Assembly: GCA_965217095.1 (NCBI GenBank)
Contig: OZ244235.1
Span: 4,464,001 to 4,528,000 of the forward strand
Length of the DNA: 64,000 nt
Direction: 5' to 3'
DNA from: CAYNZV01 sp965217095
Lineage (GTDB): Bacteria; Latescibacterota; UBA2968; UBA8231
A model generated the notes under the pieces. The model saw only the letters and a program-made list of their open reading frames with translations, searched no databases and had not been told where the DNA came from. Position 1 is the stretch's first letter. Every line of letters begins with the position of its first letter. Shown here piece by piece: positions 26,317 to 35,726 of the stretch. A program made the position numbers and the translations under genes.

Positions 26317-27718
26317 TCAGCCCTCGTTTAGCTCCATCCAGCAGCCAAGCCGCGGTTTGGCTCCGACGGGGGCATCCACGCGCTTCAGGTAGCTGTTCTT
26401 GATGTGCTTCTCGATCCGCTTGCGGATGTCAAGGAGCGTCTTCTCCTCCGTGGTGCAGCGCCGGGGCGTCTCAGGCTTCGAGCGGACGCTGGCGACGACC
26501 TCGCCCGGCTCCTCGAGGATAGTCTCGCGGCAGAGGTCGTAGAGGTACCAGTGGGTGGTGCCGGCCTCCTCGGTGAATTCGTTCTTCTCCTTGTCGAGGG
26601 CGGGGAGCACGTAGCAGAAGAAAACACCGCGCACGCCCCTCACTGGGCGCTCGCGGCCGCTGAAGATCGCACCGGGGAAGCGAGCGAGGCGCGCCTCCAG
26701 CTCCGGGTCGGCCTGGAGCAGCGCCTGGTACTCGAGGTGCATGTCCTCCAGGGCCGTGCGCGTGCCCTCGTAGGCGTGATGGAACTCCTTCAGCGCCGTG
26801 TAATCGTCCTCCGGGGTGAGGAGCTTCTTGCCCTCGATGCCGAGGGTCTTGGAGATGAGGAGCGTCTTCTGCGTGACCTTCGTGTAGAGCGAGAGGATCT
26901 CGTTCAGCTCATCGGGCGGGAGGAAGTTCCAGAACCAGACCTTGCCGCGCGAGGCGGCCACCTCGGGATGGTCGGCGACGAGCCGCTTCTCGATTGCGGG
27001 ATTCATGCGCCGGTCCACCCGGCCGATGCGCTGCATGAGGCGCACTGGGTTCCAGTGGATGTCGTAGTTGGCCATCCGCGAGGCGTCCTGGAGGTTCAGT
27101 CCCTCGGAGAGGACATCGGTGGAGATCAGGACGCGGATTTCCTCGCGGCCCTGCTCGGCGCGTTCCAGTGCGTCTCGAACCACTCCTGGAGCTGCGCGAC
27201 CTCGCGGGCGCTCTGGATCTGTACGTTCAGCTCGATGTTCTTCGTGAGACCCGGCCGCGTGAAGTTGCTGGAGCCCACCAGCGCCTGGGCACCCACGACC
27301 TCGAGCTTTGCGTGGGTGATGTAAGCCTTGGCGTGGAACTTGCCCTTGCCGTAGACACGGCATTCGATCTGCCCGGAGCGGAGCGCGTCGAGGATCCCAG
27401 GGACCCCGTGCAGAAAGGGGTTCGGCTCCTTGTCCTCCTCGATGCTTTCGTCGAGCCGGTCGAGCGCCTGCACCCGGACCGCTCCGAGAATGGCCTTCCG
27501 AGTCCGGTGGGTAGTCTCCGCGCCCATCAGGATCCGGACCTTGTCGAGCCCCTGCCATTTGCCGTCGAGGGTGAGCAGAGCGCCGATCTCGAAGTATCCG
27601 GTCGCGATGTCGAACGCCTTCGCGATGCTGGACCCTCCTCCAAGTACCGGAGCCTGGTCCAGCCGGAGACACTGTTGTCGACGATGAAGAGCCCGTGGCC
27701 CTTGGAGTCAACGGTCAT
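26317..27718 (-). pseudogene. PLD-domain helicase with its ATPase core deleted
   Basis: The N-terminus (MTVDSKGHGLFIVDNSVSGW) leads into a phospholipase-D-like domain with an HxK motif (FHAKAYITHAKLEVVG) and GSSNFTRPG. Near 27160 the frame changes and the sequence jumps to the helicase C-terminal domain: VLISTDVLSEGLNLQDA, then QRIGRVDRRMNP. Walker A and B are absent, so several hundred residues were lost. A frameshift near 27620 also splits the PLD part. The gene ends four bases before the ISP-like gene; the two form one defence operon, now dead. Confidence 0.8.
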
Positions 27719-28007
27719 GACGCTTCCCTGCGCACCTCACCCGCCCGCGGATAGGGGCGTCCATATTCTTCCCCCCTCTCTGGGAGCGCTGGTAATGCGC
27801 GGCGCAGAGTCCGAGTGCGTGGTGCTTCCGCCGGCAATATCTGCACCCTGTGTGGTGGCCGTGCTCCTCGATGACGGCCCCCATGTTGTGCGCCCCGCGC
27901 AACCAGCGCTTGTAGTGCATCTCACAATACCCGCGGGCAAGGTGCTCCCGGTCACACTCCTCGCCGGACTCGTACACGTAAGAGCAGGTTCTTCTATTCG
28001 TCGTCAC
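27708..28007 (-). CDS. Small Cys/His cluster protein upstream of the helicase
   Basis: Predicted 99-residue protein from a GTG with AGGAGGG upstream. Two repeats of a 'GxCxxHYxRxxRG' pattern occur (RGYCEMHYKRWLRG and LGLCAAHYQRSQRG), each preceded by paired cysteines (CSYVYESGEEC, CRYCRRKHH). It is probably zinc-binding; similar motifs occur in phage HNH-associated proteins. It overlaps the helicase start by 11 bases, so it could be a regulator or accessory part of the defence operon. Confidence 0.65.
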   Translation of the reverse strand: MTTNRRTCSYVYESGEECDREHLARGYCEMHYKRWLRGAHNMGAVIEEHGHHTGCRYCRRKHHALGLCAAHYQRSQRGGKNMDAPIRGRVRCAGKRHDR

Positions 28008-28310
28008 CGTAGCCCTCCTCTTCGAAGCGACCTCCGTGTGGGTGTGTGTGGACTGAGGACAGACATACTTTGATGCGGTGTCAAGGGTTTTCTGGAGTGG
28101 CCCTATTCCTGTCATTTGGAGGGGGAAAACCGGTGACGTTCAGGGGGCCGGGAGACGGCTGCGGCGGCGGCGGCGCGCGGCGCGGGAATGGAGGCTTTCG
28201 GGCGCGCTAGGCACCGCCTTCCGGCGCCGCGGAGACGGCGAGCGGATCCCCCCTTCCAGAGGGGAAGGGGGGTGCTGTCGAGGCGTCCCCGCGGGGGCTC
28301 TCCGACCGGG

Positions 28311-28348
28311 TTTGGACTAACGATAAGGGGTATTATCGTTAGTCTAAA
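28311..28348. repeat. Strong hairpin in a gene-free stretch
   Basis: GACTAACGATAA (28315-28326) pairs perfectly with TTATCGTTAGTC (28333-28344) around a six-base loop. The stem extends by three A-T pairs and one G-T. There is no T run on either side. The surrounding 28010-28600 contains GC-rich low-complexity sequence and no gene that I can support. Confidence 0.6.
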
Positions 28349-28602
28349 TCCGCTTTCGAGACCCCTGATTGACCCCGGTTGAGCATGGATGTGGAGCGCG
28401 GGACAGGTAGAGCGGTGAATCGGGACGGCGGCGGCGGCGCTGGACACGGAAGGAAGTGAGATCGGGACGCGATCGAGACCGGCGGCGGGACGGTGGGCAC
28501 CGTGGGGCGGTATCCAATCCGGCGGGGGGGCGTGTTTCGGCGTCTGGTACTCAAGTGGGGTGTACGTAATATCCCCCAAAAAAATCAGCATGATACGCAT
28601 CA

Positions 28603-28812
28603 ATGGACTCGTCTGCGTTGCGAGACGAGCTTCAGAAGTTGAACGATAGTGGTCAGCTGCGAGCGAATCCCATAATAATCGCTACCGTCCACGCAACAAG
28701 GAGAGATTCAAAAACGGGACTTATCACCATTCAAACATCTGACAGCTTTCAGTCCCCAACGAAGACTTTTCGGGCTGACCACCACGGCCATGCCGAGGCG
28801 GTGGCTCAGTAG
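28603..28812 (+). CDS. Small hypothetical protein
   Basis: Predicted 69-residue protein with a plausible coding pattern (SSALRDELQKLNDSGQLRA, then IIIATVHATRRD), but no good ribosome site and no recognised family. It sits alone between the dead defence operon and a methylase remnant. From 28813 to 29285 there are further short eroded frames, none assignable. Confidence 0.35.
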   Translation: MDSSALRDELQKLNDSGQLRANPIIIATVHATRRDSKTGLITIQTSDSFQSPTKTFRADHHGHAEAVAQ

Positions 28813-29285
28813 GCGAAGTGCTGCCCGACCGAGTCAACGGACCAAGATCACGAATTACACGATGAGGGCGATTGGCCGGCTGGAGGATTTCGCCGCGCAT
28901 CTCGCCCTGGTTTGCTGGGTCCGACAGAAAGGTTGGCGTGGACATTCGCCCAGGCCGCCGATCAGATAAACGACGCCGATCAAGTCTTTCCAAATGCGAA
29001 CTCATCCCGTGTCTACCCTGGCGCCGCTTCCGATGATGCGCGTTATCCCCGGCGGATGCGCCACGCCCTTGACGCGCTTTTCGGAGACCACGGGGCATGA
29101 AAGGCGGGACTGAATTTGGGACATTGCCCGCCGTCTGAAGCAGAACTGCCCGCACCTCTGACTCAGCCTCAGCCGGTAGAAGCCAACGGCTTCAGGCTCA
29201 ACGAATGTTAGCGGGGTAGGCAGAGCGAGGCCGCCCGCGCCGCCACCGTCATTGCCTCGCGTTTTAGCCGACGAGGAATTGCGCC

Positions 29286-29843
29286 ATGTATGTTACGGCG
29301 CAGAGGCGTAAGTCTGTTAGGGACGAGGAGTTCCGCGCGTTTTTGCGGGGGGCTGGGTATTCCGATGTACAGATTGACGCCGTTGGTCCCAGAGTGACCG
29401 AGCGCATAAAGCAGCTTGCCAAAGCCGAGTACGACGCGGGAGAACTGTCCACAACCATATCAGTTCCAGCTCAGCCGGTAGAAGCCAGACCACCCGCGCC
29501 GCCAGTTAAGCCCGAAACTGTTGAGCCTAAAGCTGTTGTGGATGTTGGCAAGGCCGACGTGAAAGTCCAGGGCTACGAGGACACCTCCCTCCCCGACAAC
29601 TATTTCGATCTGGCCATATCGAACGTGCCGTTCGGAGACTGCACCGTGCACGATCCGGCCTACCCGTCTTTGCGGCCGATCCACAATTACTTCTTCGAGA
29701 AAAGCCTCGATAAGGTCCGCTCCGGCGGCGTGGTCGCCTTCATAACCAGCCACTTCACCCTTGACAGCAAGGGCGCGGAGTTCCGCAAGATGTTAGCCCA
29801 AAAGGCCGACCTCCTGGGCTCTCTTTGCCGAACTTTTGCGTGA
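29286..29843 (+). pseudogene. Remnant of a giant helicase-methylase protein
   Basis: Residues 95-180 read VQGYEDTSLPDNYFDLAISN, then VPFGDCTVHD, HNYFFEKSLDKVRSGGVVAF and TSHFTLDSKGAEFRKMLA. These are the conserved methylase-like segment of plasmid- and phage-borne SNF2 proteins of over 1500 residues ('ISNVPFGD' in place of NPPY). The first 95 residues come from another part of such a protein or a different gene, and the frame is lost at 29830. An internal deletion left this stub. Confidence 0.6.
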
Positions 29844-30226
29844 CCACCCTCTTGAAAGGCTCCTCCTCGACCTCTACGCCGGCCCCTTTTTTGGGTAATA
29901 ACATAGTTGACTCAGTAAGCGAGCGCCTTTATGATGCTCCGCGATGACATGGGTCATCCAGCCCTCCATTCCCCATATGAAACTTGAAAAACGCTTTTCA
30001 AAGGTGCCATAAGATGTTATTAGACAATATAATAACGATCGTTTCTGGCCGATGAATATGGGTCATCCAGAGGGTGAAAGCATGAGAATGGGAGTTATTG
30101 TCAAAAGTTGTGGATCTGGAGGGACAGGGCCACCAAGGCGATCGACGGCATAAAGGGAGAGAGCGTATCCTCAGGGTGACCACAAACACACCCGTACCCC
30201 GTAGACGCGGGGAGGAGGATACGCTC

Positions 30227-30763
30227 GTGGAAGAATCTACGATCATCATGGACCATGGCGCGATAGCGCGAGGGCAGTGCGAGTCGGCGTTGGAGACGAT
30301 CCTGCGTGAAGGCGGTCGTCGCTTGCTGCAGGAGGCTCTGGAGCTGGAGGTTGAGCAATACATCGAGCGCTTTCAGCAGTTGAAGCGTGAGAGCGGCCAG
30401 GGCCTGGTGGTACGCAACGGCTACCACCAGGAGCGCGAGCTGGTAACCGGCGCTGGGAAGGTCCCGGTGCGCCAACCGCGCGTACACGACCGCAGGCCAA
30501 CGGAGCGCTTCACCAGTGCCATCCTACCACCGTATCTACGGCGCACGCCCAGCATCGACGCCTTGATTCCGGCGCTCTGCCTGAAGGGTGTTTTCGACCT
30601 CCGCCTTCCCGGAAGCGCTGCAGGCGATCCTGGTGACGGTGTGGTCGGTTTATCGGCGAACAACGTCGTGCGACTCAAGCAAGTCTGGGAGCAGGAGTTC
30701 CAGGCCTGGTCGAAGCGCGACCTGCACGGCAAGCGCTACGTCTACCTGTGGGCGGACGGAATC
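30227..30763 (+). pseudogene. IS256-family transposase, part 1 (5' exon)
   Basis: Starts at a GTG after GGAGGAGG. It reads VEESTIIMDHGAIARG...LQEALELEVEQYIERF, the usual N-terminal DNA-binding region of mutator-type transposases, and ends at YVYLWADGI, whose Asp is the first catalytic residue. An extra T near 30590 and a missing G near 30632 are compensating frameshifts that garble about 14 residues. Confidence 0.85.
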
Positions 30764-32673
30764 GTGCGCCACGAGGCGCCAGAGAACCGGGTGGGATGCA
30801 AGGACCCACCAACGGGCTGTCGCAGCAGCCTCGACAACGACAGAGTGGAGTGGCACCTTCAGACACTCCACGTCTGGCAAGCAAGACGGAATGGTGTAAC
30901 CCGAAGTGAACCAATGATGGAACCCCCTTTAGCGGCCCGCCAACCCAAACCTGGTGGATAAGGGTTGGTACGCAACGCACGTGGTCGGATATATGACCCG
31001 ACTGCGACTCTGGGGAGGTGTGATACCCACCGAAGCAGAGGCCTTGGAGAATGCCTGCGGCGTACCCAAGGCGAAGTTGCGGGGGAAAAGCTGGGCACCT
31101 CCCCCGTCAAACGGTTCATGGTGAACGTGGGAACCGAGCCGAGTCCGACCGTTATCGGAGCAGCGCGCTGTCCGCTGTGGGGTTTGGCAAGGGGCGGAGC
31201 CTCTGTAGTAGTCCGCGAGCGGGAAAGCCGCTTACATGGCGAAGGGAGGCAGCAAGTTGCGCAGTGGGGTACTGGAAAAACAGGAGGACGCCGGTGAATG
31301 CCAGCGCTTCGTGGCCCGAGGCAGAACAAGCCCGTAATCGAGTACTGGAAATCCAGACCAAACTGCACCGTTGGGCTGTAGAGGATCGAAGCAAGTGCTT
31401 CGACGACCTGTTCAACCTGGTGTGTGACCCGGCGTTTTTGAGTGTAGCCTGGCGTCGGGTGCGCAGCAACAAGGGTGCTCGTTCGGCCGGAGTGGACGGA
31501 CAAACGGCCTACTCTGTGGAGACGGAACGCGGCGAGGAGACCTTTCTCGCCGAGGTGCAGGTTGATCTGAAGACCCGCAGTTTCCGGCCTCTGCCCGTAC
31601 GCGAGCGGTTGATTCCGAAGCCTGGCACAACGAAGAAGCGTCGGCTCGGCATCCCAACCGCTCGGGACCGAGTGGTCCAAGCAGCACTCAAGCTGGTGCT
31701 CGAACCGATCTTCGAGGCGGACTTCAAGCCGTGCTCCTACGGCTTCCGCCCGAATCGGCGGGCTCAGGACGCCATCGCCGAGATTCATCAATTCTGCTCC
31801 CGCTCTTATGAGTGGGTGGTGGAGGGCGATATCCGTGCTTGTTTCGATGAGATTGATCACGCAGCCCTCTTGGGCCGCGTGCGTCGACGTATCGGTGATA
31901 AGCATGTTCTGAGGCTTGTAAAAGCGTTCTGCAAGGCCGGTGTCCTCACGGAACAATCGGTGTTGCAAGAAAGCACTTCGGGCACTCCGCAAGGCGGTAT
32001 TCTCTCACCGCTGGTGGCGGGCACCGAAGCTGCAGCGTATGACCTGCGCGACCAAACGGGGGTGACTCTCACCCCCATGGGTCTGCACCTGTCGGAGACG
32101 AAGACCGCCATCATGCACATTAGCCGTGGCTTCGATTTCCTGGGCTTTCGCATTCAGAAGCGACGGAAACCGGGCACGGTTGGCGCACGCATCTATACGT
32201 GGCCAAGAAAGGAATCTCTGGCCCGGTTGAAGAGCACGGTGCGCGCAGTCACGAGAACGGGTCGGCAGAGGCCGTTGAAGAGCCTTCTGGGCCAACTACT
32301 TTCACAGTACGGGGTGTCGAAGGCCACTTTCAACTACGTGCGGGGCTTCACTTGGCGCCGCGTAGTGCATTGGCTGCGCCGCAAGCACCCGCGCTTTAAT
32401 TGGAGGAAGCTGAAACGCCGCTACCTGCCAGGATGGTGGCCCACCGAGGACGGGATTGCTCTTTACAACGTCGGCGAAGTAGCAGTGACTCGTTACCGCT
32501 ATCGATCGGCGCGGATCCCTTCTCCCTGGCCTGCGACAACCGGATGAGACTCTGCGGTCACACGGCACCTTGTGGAGAGCCGGATGCGTGGTAACGCGCA
32601 CGTCCGGTTCGGAGGGCGGGCCGGAGAAACCCACATCACGCGTGTGGCGCAGGGCGCTCCGGTCCGACCCTAC
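30764..32673 (+). mobile_element. Group II intron, copy 1
   Basis: Begins with GTGCGCC, the bacterial group II 5' consensus (GUGYG), and ends ...CGACCCTAC. Removing it joins GGA ATC to TAC TTC and restores the IS256 motif WADGIYFNV. Domain V is recognisable at 32577-32610 (GAGCCGGATGCGTGG... GTAA loop ...CCGGTTC). An LtrA-like protein is encoded in domain IV. The copy at 53343-55281 is nearly identical; copy 1 lacks 29 bases at about 32289. Confidence 0.92.
31294..32547 (+). CDS. ltrA: Group II intron-encoded protein lacking the reverse transcriptase active site
   Basis: Starts at GTG 31294, six bases after AGGAGG. RT blocks 1-4 are clear: RSNKGARSAGVDG, RLGIPTARDRVVQ, CSYGFRPNRRAQDAI, VVEGDIRACFDEIDH and STSGTPQGGILSPL. 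Straight after SPLVAG the sequence jumps to TLTPMGLHLSETKT, so the palm block with the YADD catalytic motif is missing. In the maturase domain a further 29-base deletion removes the LRGWxNYF part. It ends in the typical FTWRRVVHWLRRKHPRFNWR tail. RT activity is not expected; residual maturase activity is uncertain. Confidence 0.85.
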   Translation: MNASASWPEAEQARNRVLEIQTKLHRWAVEDRSKCFDDLFNLVCDPAFLSVAWRRVRSNKGARSAGVDGQTAYSVETERGEETFLAEVQVDLKTRSFRPLPVRERLIPKPGTTKKRRLGIPTARDRVVQAALKLVLEPIFEADFKPCSYGFRPNRRAQDAIAEIHQFCSRSYEWVVEGDIRACFDEIDHAALLGRVRRRIGDKHVLRLVKAFCKAGVLTEQSVLQESTSGTPQGGILSPLVAGTEAAAYDLRDQTGVTLTPMGLHLSETKTAIMHISRGFDFLGFRIQKRRKPGTVGARIYTWPRKESLARLKSTVRAVTRTGRQRPLKSLLGQLLSQYGVSKATFNYVRGFTWRRVVHWLRRKHPRFNWRKLKRRYLPGWWPTEDGIALYNVGEVAVTRYRYRSARIPSPWPATTG

Positions 32674-32943
32674 TACTTCAATGTGCGCCTGCAGAAAGAT
32701 CGCCCTTGCGTGCTGGTCGTGGTCGGCGCCACCGAGGACGGCCACAAGGAGCTGTTGGCAATCCAGGACGGCGAGCGAGAAAGCCATCTCAGCTGGCTGC
32801 ACCTGCTGCAGGACCTGAAGGCTCGAGGCCTGAAAGAGCACTCCTTCCTGGCCGGCGCCGACGGCGCGTCAGGTTTCTGGAAGGCTCTGGAGGAGGCGTT
32901 GCCTGGTGCCCGCGCCCAGCAGTGTTGGGTGCATAAGACGGCC
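32674..32943 (+). pseudogene. IS256-family transposase, part 2
   Basis: Continues the frame of part 1 after the intron: YFNVRLQKDRPCVLVVVGAT, then LAGADGASGFWKALEEALPG with the second catalytic Asp, up to CWVHKTA, where the 1.13 kb IS is inserted at the target AGACGGCC (32936-32943). Confidence 0.85.
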
Positions 32944-34076
32944 TGGGGATATCCATTTAACCGGAGTGCGTCGCGACCCCCATCAGTGTTCGGCCGCCGA
33001 CCGCCACGGCCGGTTTGCCCCTGGGCGTTCCAGGCTCGTGGGATGCCCTCGCCGTTTGGGCGGCTCGGGGGGCGGCTTCCTCGGCCGTCGGCTGGCAATG
33101 AGATCCTGGAAACGCATCGGCTCGTGGGCCACGGCCAGCTCGAGCACGCGATAAAACACCATGCCGCGGCTGCGGGAGCGGCGGCGATTGAAGCGGAACA
33201 CGAACTCGTTGAGGTAGTGGCTCATGTGGGTACTGTCGGCGGCCCCTTGATGCGTTCCCAGCAGCCACCGCTTGGCCAGTGAGACAACGCGGTGCACGGC
33301 GGGCAACAGCTTGTTGGGATCATCGCCCCGAGCGCGGGCCGCGCCCTGGCTGCGCCGATCGTGCTCGTAGCCGAGCTGAGCCAGTCCCTGATAAGCGGGC
33401 CACCCGTCGGTGATGATCGTCGAGCCCGGCTCGACGTGATCCATCACGAACGCGTGCAAGGTCTCGGCAGAGGCATCGGCCAGTGGCGACATGCGGCACC
33501 GCCCCAATCCTCTCGGCTCATGAACCTCAACTGCGATACCGGTCAGCACCTTCTTGCCCCTAAGCGCGGCCACCGGCCAGCCCAGGCTCGGCGCCGCCGA
33601 TGTAGGTCTCGTCCACCTGTACCGTCCCGCTCAACAGATCCCGACCGGGACGTACCAACACCGACCGCAGGCGGTGCGGCATGGCCCAGGCAGTCTGGTA
33701 GGAGCTGATCTCCAGTACTCGCTTCAAGCTCAACGCCGAGATCCCGTCTTTACCGGTGGCGAACAGCCAGCAGGCGGTGTACCATATCGTCAAGGGTGTC
33801 CGCGTCCGATCGAAGATCGTACCGGCCGTCACCGAACTGCGTGTCGAACACGCCGGACACATGAAGCGCCCATCGCCCAAGCGCCAACCGCCTTCGTGGC
33901 CGCAACTCGGACAGACGAAGCCGTCGGGCCACCGCAGCCATTCGAGGTAGTCCAGGCAGTCCGCATCGGTTCGAAACCAGGCTTGAAACTCGCCAACCGA
34001 GCCCGGGTAGTGCTTGCCAGCGCGAGGATACGCCATGCACTGAACATATGGTAACTCCGGTTAAATGGATACCCCC
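32944..34076. mobile_element. IS1595-family insertion sequence inside the IS256 transposase
   Basis: The left end TGGGGATATCCATTTAACCGG and right end (reverse complement TGGGGGTATCCATTTAACCG) are inverted repeats. Flanks are AGACGGCC at 32936-32943 and 34077-34084, an exact 8-bp duplication typical of IS1595. The length of 1133 bases and a single minus-strand transposase gene agree. Confidence 0.9.
32983..34036 (-). pseudogene. IS1595-family transposase, one frameshift
   Basis: From MAYPRAGKHYPGSVGEFQAW at 34036 the frame carries the zinc ribbon (CPSCGHEGGW...CPACSTRSS) and the first catalytic Asp (VQVDETYIGGAEPG). Near 33575 it must change frame to continue as LRGKKVLTGIAVEVHE, ITDGWPAYQGL and HYLNEFVFRFNRRRS, which contain the remaining active-site region. 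A small indel in GGRALRG explains this. The clean target duplication suggests that the frameshift came after insertion, or is a sequencing error. Confidence 0.8.
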
Positions 34077-34084
34077 AAGACGGC

Positions 34085-34679
34085 CAATGTCCTCGACAAG
34101 CTGTCCCAGCGGGTGCGCCTTGATGCCAAGAGTCTGTTGCACGAGATGTACCTGGCGCCCGCCCGAGAGGATGCCCTGGCGGCCTACGACCGCTTCCTGG
34201 GCCGCTGCCAGGACAAATATCCCCAGGCCTGCGAGTGTCTGCGCCAGGACCGCGACGAGATGTTTGCCTTCTACGATTTCCCGGCCGCCCATTGGGTGCA
34301 CCTGCGAACGACCAACCCGATCGAATCGACCTTCGCCACGGTCCGCCATCGCACGCGCCAGACCAAAGCCTGTGGCTCACGCGTCACGGCTTTGACCATG
34401 GTCTTCAAACTGGCAACCCAGGCCGAAAGGCACTGGCGTCGTCTCAACAGCTATCAACGCATCACCCATCTCGTCGATGGCGACACCTTCACCGACGGTG
34501 AACTGCAACTCAAAAAAGCCGCATGGAAATCAGCCACGGTCGCCCGGATACGCTCTCTTCCGCGGCCCCGTCACGCCATGGACAAACGACCTTCATCCAC
34601 AACATTTGACAATATCTCTGAGAATGGGTTTTGGGGGTGGAATAAAGCTAGAATTTCATGGTGCAAAGGTGACCTCTGA
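34085..34679 (+). pseudogene. IS256-family transposase, part 3
   Basis: Resumes with NVLDKLSQRVRLDAKSLLHE and the catalytic glutamate region (LRTTNPIESTFATVRHRT), then HWRRLNSYQRITHLVDGDTF. The normal stop seems lost; the frame runs on past the IS end into the IS1380 remnant. Together with parts 1 and 2 the whole transposase is represented, but it cannot be expressed because of the IS. Confidence 0.85.
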
Positions 34680-35040
34680 CAGTGGTCTTTTAGCGTATCG
34701 TGAACGTGATGATGCGCGGGGATTATTCGATGCCGTGTCGACGGCTTTATCGGACCCACGTACTGGCCGTAACATCCAACATGCGATGGCTACCTTATTA
34801 CGCCGATCCATCTATAGCCGTCTTGCGGGGTATGAAGATGTCAATGACGCCGAGCGTCTCTCGGTTGATCCTGTCATGAGAGCGATCACCGGGAAAAGGG
34901 CGCCCAACAAACAGGCCGCCAGCGTCAACACGATGGGGCGTTTTGAAACGGAGATACTGACTCGGCAAGAGCATCTCAGAAACTTGTCAGATATCAATGG
35001 CAAGTGGGTTCAAAAAGCGAGGGGGAAAAACGAATTCCTT

Positions 35041-35544
35041 GCCGAGATCAAAGGCATATTGCCCTGACAGTACTTGGAGCGCTGTCCAAATTTCATAGCT
35101 GCGTGTGGCGATATCCATGGTTACGGGTTCGATGCGGACGAAGCCCTGGGTGACTTGCCAGGGGGGGTGGAAAGTAATAAAAAGTTGGTTTCCGCCAAAC
35201 CGTCCGCCGGCCAGAACACTTGTAAGCAATTGTCATGGAGTCGCCCAAAAAAGACAGTCAGACGGCAATCCGTCTGACAGCATGCGAGCCGCCCGGGCAG
35301 AATCCACAGAATGTGGGATCAAGAATTGGCGGTACCGGCCCGGAAAAACCCAAGATCCAGTGAGTTTGCAGGCCATTCGAAAGGAAAATAATGCGAATTG
35401 AGGCTAATATCTGGTTGGCATCGGCATCCACCCGGAAGACACAGCATGGCCAGTCACGCCGTCATGTCCGGCGAGAGCCTGCCCCTGGTCGGCAAAGCTG
35501 CTCGGGCACCGACGCCATCGCACGACGGCAGGCTACGCCCACCT
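35041..35544. other. Unassigned stretch with one hairpin
   Basis: No gene recognised. The minus-strand frame 35229-34987 (GGRFGGNQLFITFHPPWQV) looks coding-like but matches nothing I know. GTCAGACGG/CCGTCTGAC (35261-35282) forms a short stem, followed by a T run when read on the minus strand, and may be a terminator. Confidence 0.35.
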
Positions 35545-35620
35545 CCTCGCTCTCATGGTCGAATACCATCCGAACCGCCCGCTCGCGTACCTCGGGGGAA
35601 TACCTGTGTCGTTGTGCCAT
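35545..35620 (-). pseudogene. IS3-family orfA fragment
   Basis: MAQRHRYSPEVRERAVRMVF is the typical start of IS3-family OrfA (helix-turn-helix subunit). About 25 residues remain before a frameshift. No orfB is nearby. Confidence 0.6.
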
Positions 35621-35726
35621 GACTCCAATCCTCTCAAGAAAAGGAGTCTCCGGCAAGTCCGGGGAGATTCACTCCTTCATGTGAAGCGCTCGACACGAAT
35701 GACTGCTGTTTTGTGGCTTGAAGAGA

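Larger units (their letters stand above)
30093..34619. mobile_element. IS256-family element holding a group II intron and an IS1595-family IS
   Basis: The ends are inverted repeats (ATTGTCAAAAGTTGTGGAT on the left, ATTGTCAAATGTTGTGGAT as reverse complement on the right), flanked by the 9-bp duplication GAGAATGGG. The single transposase gene inside is split into three exon-like parts: 30227-30763, 32674-32943 and 34085-34679. Insertions of 1910 bases (intron) and 1133 bases (IS) separate them. The order of events is therefore IS256 into IS1380, then intron and IS into IS256. Confidence 0.88.
30082..35040 (+). pseudogene. IS1380-family transposase N-terminus, split by an IS256 element
   Basis: The start (ATGAGAATGGG at 30082-30092) and its continuation from 34620 (MGFGGGIKLEFHGAKVTSD) are separated by the IS256 insertion, which duplicated GAGAATGGG (30084-30092 and 34620-34628). 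The joined frame gives about 140 residues typical of IS1380 transposases (NIQHAMATLLRRSIYSRLAG, ERLSVDPVM). After KWVQKA (about 35020) similarity ends, so the gene was also truncated at its 3' end. Confidence 0.75.

Noticed and set aside
25242..28073. Several long plus-strand frames opposite the methylase and helicase pseudogenes
   Set aside because: They are GC-rich antisense shadows, with leucine/glycine/arginine-rich translations and no motifs; the minus strand carries the recognisable domains.
30859..31992. Long minus-strand frame (377 residues) inside intron copy 1, repeated at 53438-54571 in copy 2
   Set aside because: It is antisense to the intron-encoded protein; its conservation only reflects the near-identity of the two introns, and the predicted protein is of low-complexity GC-rich type.
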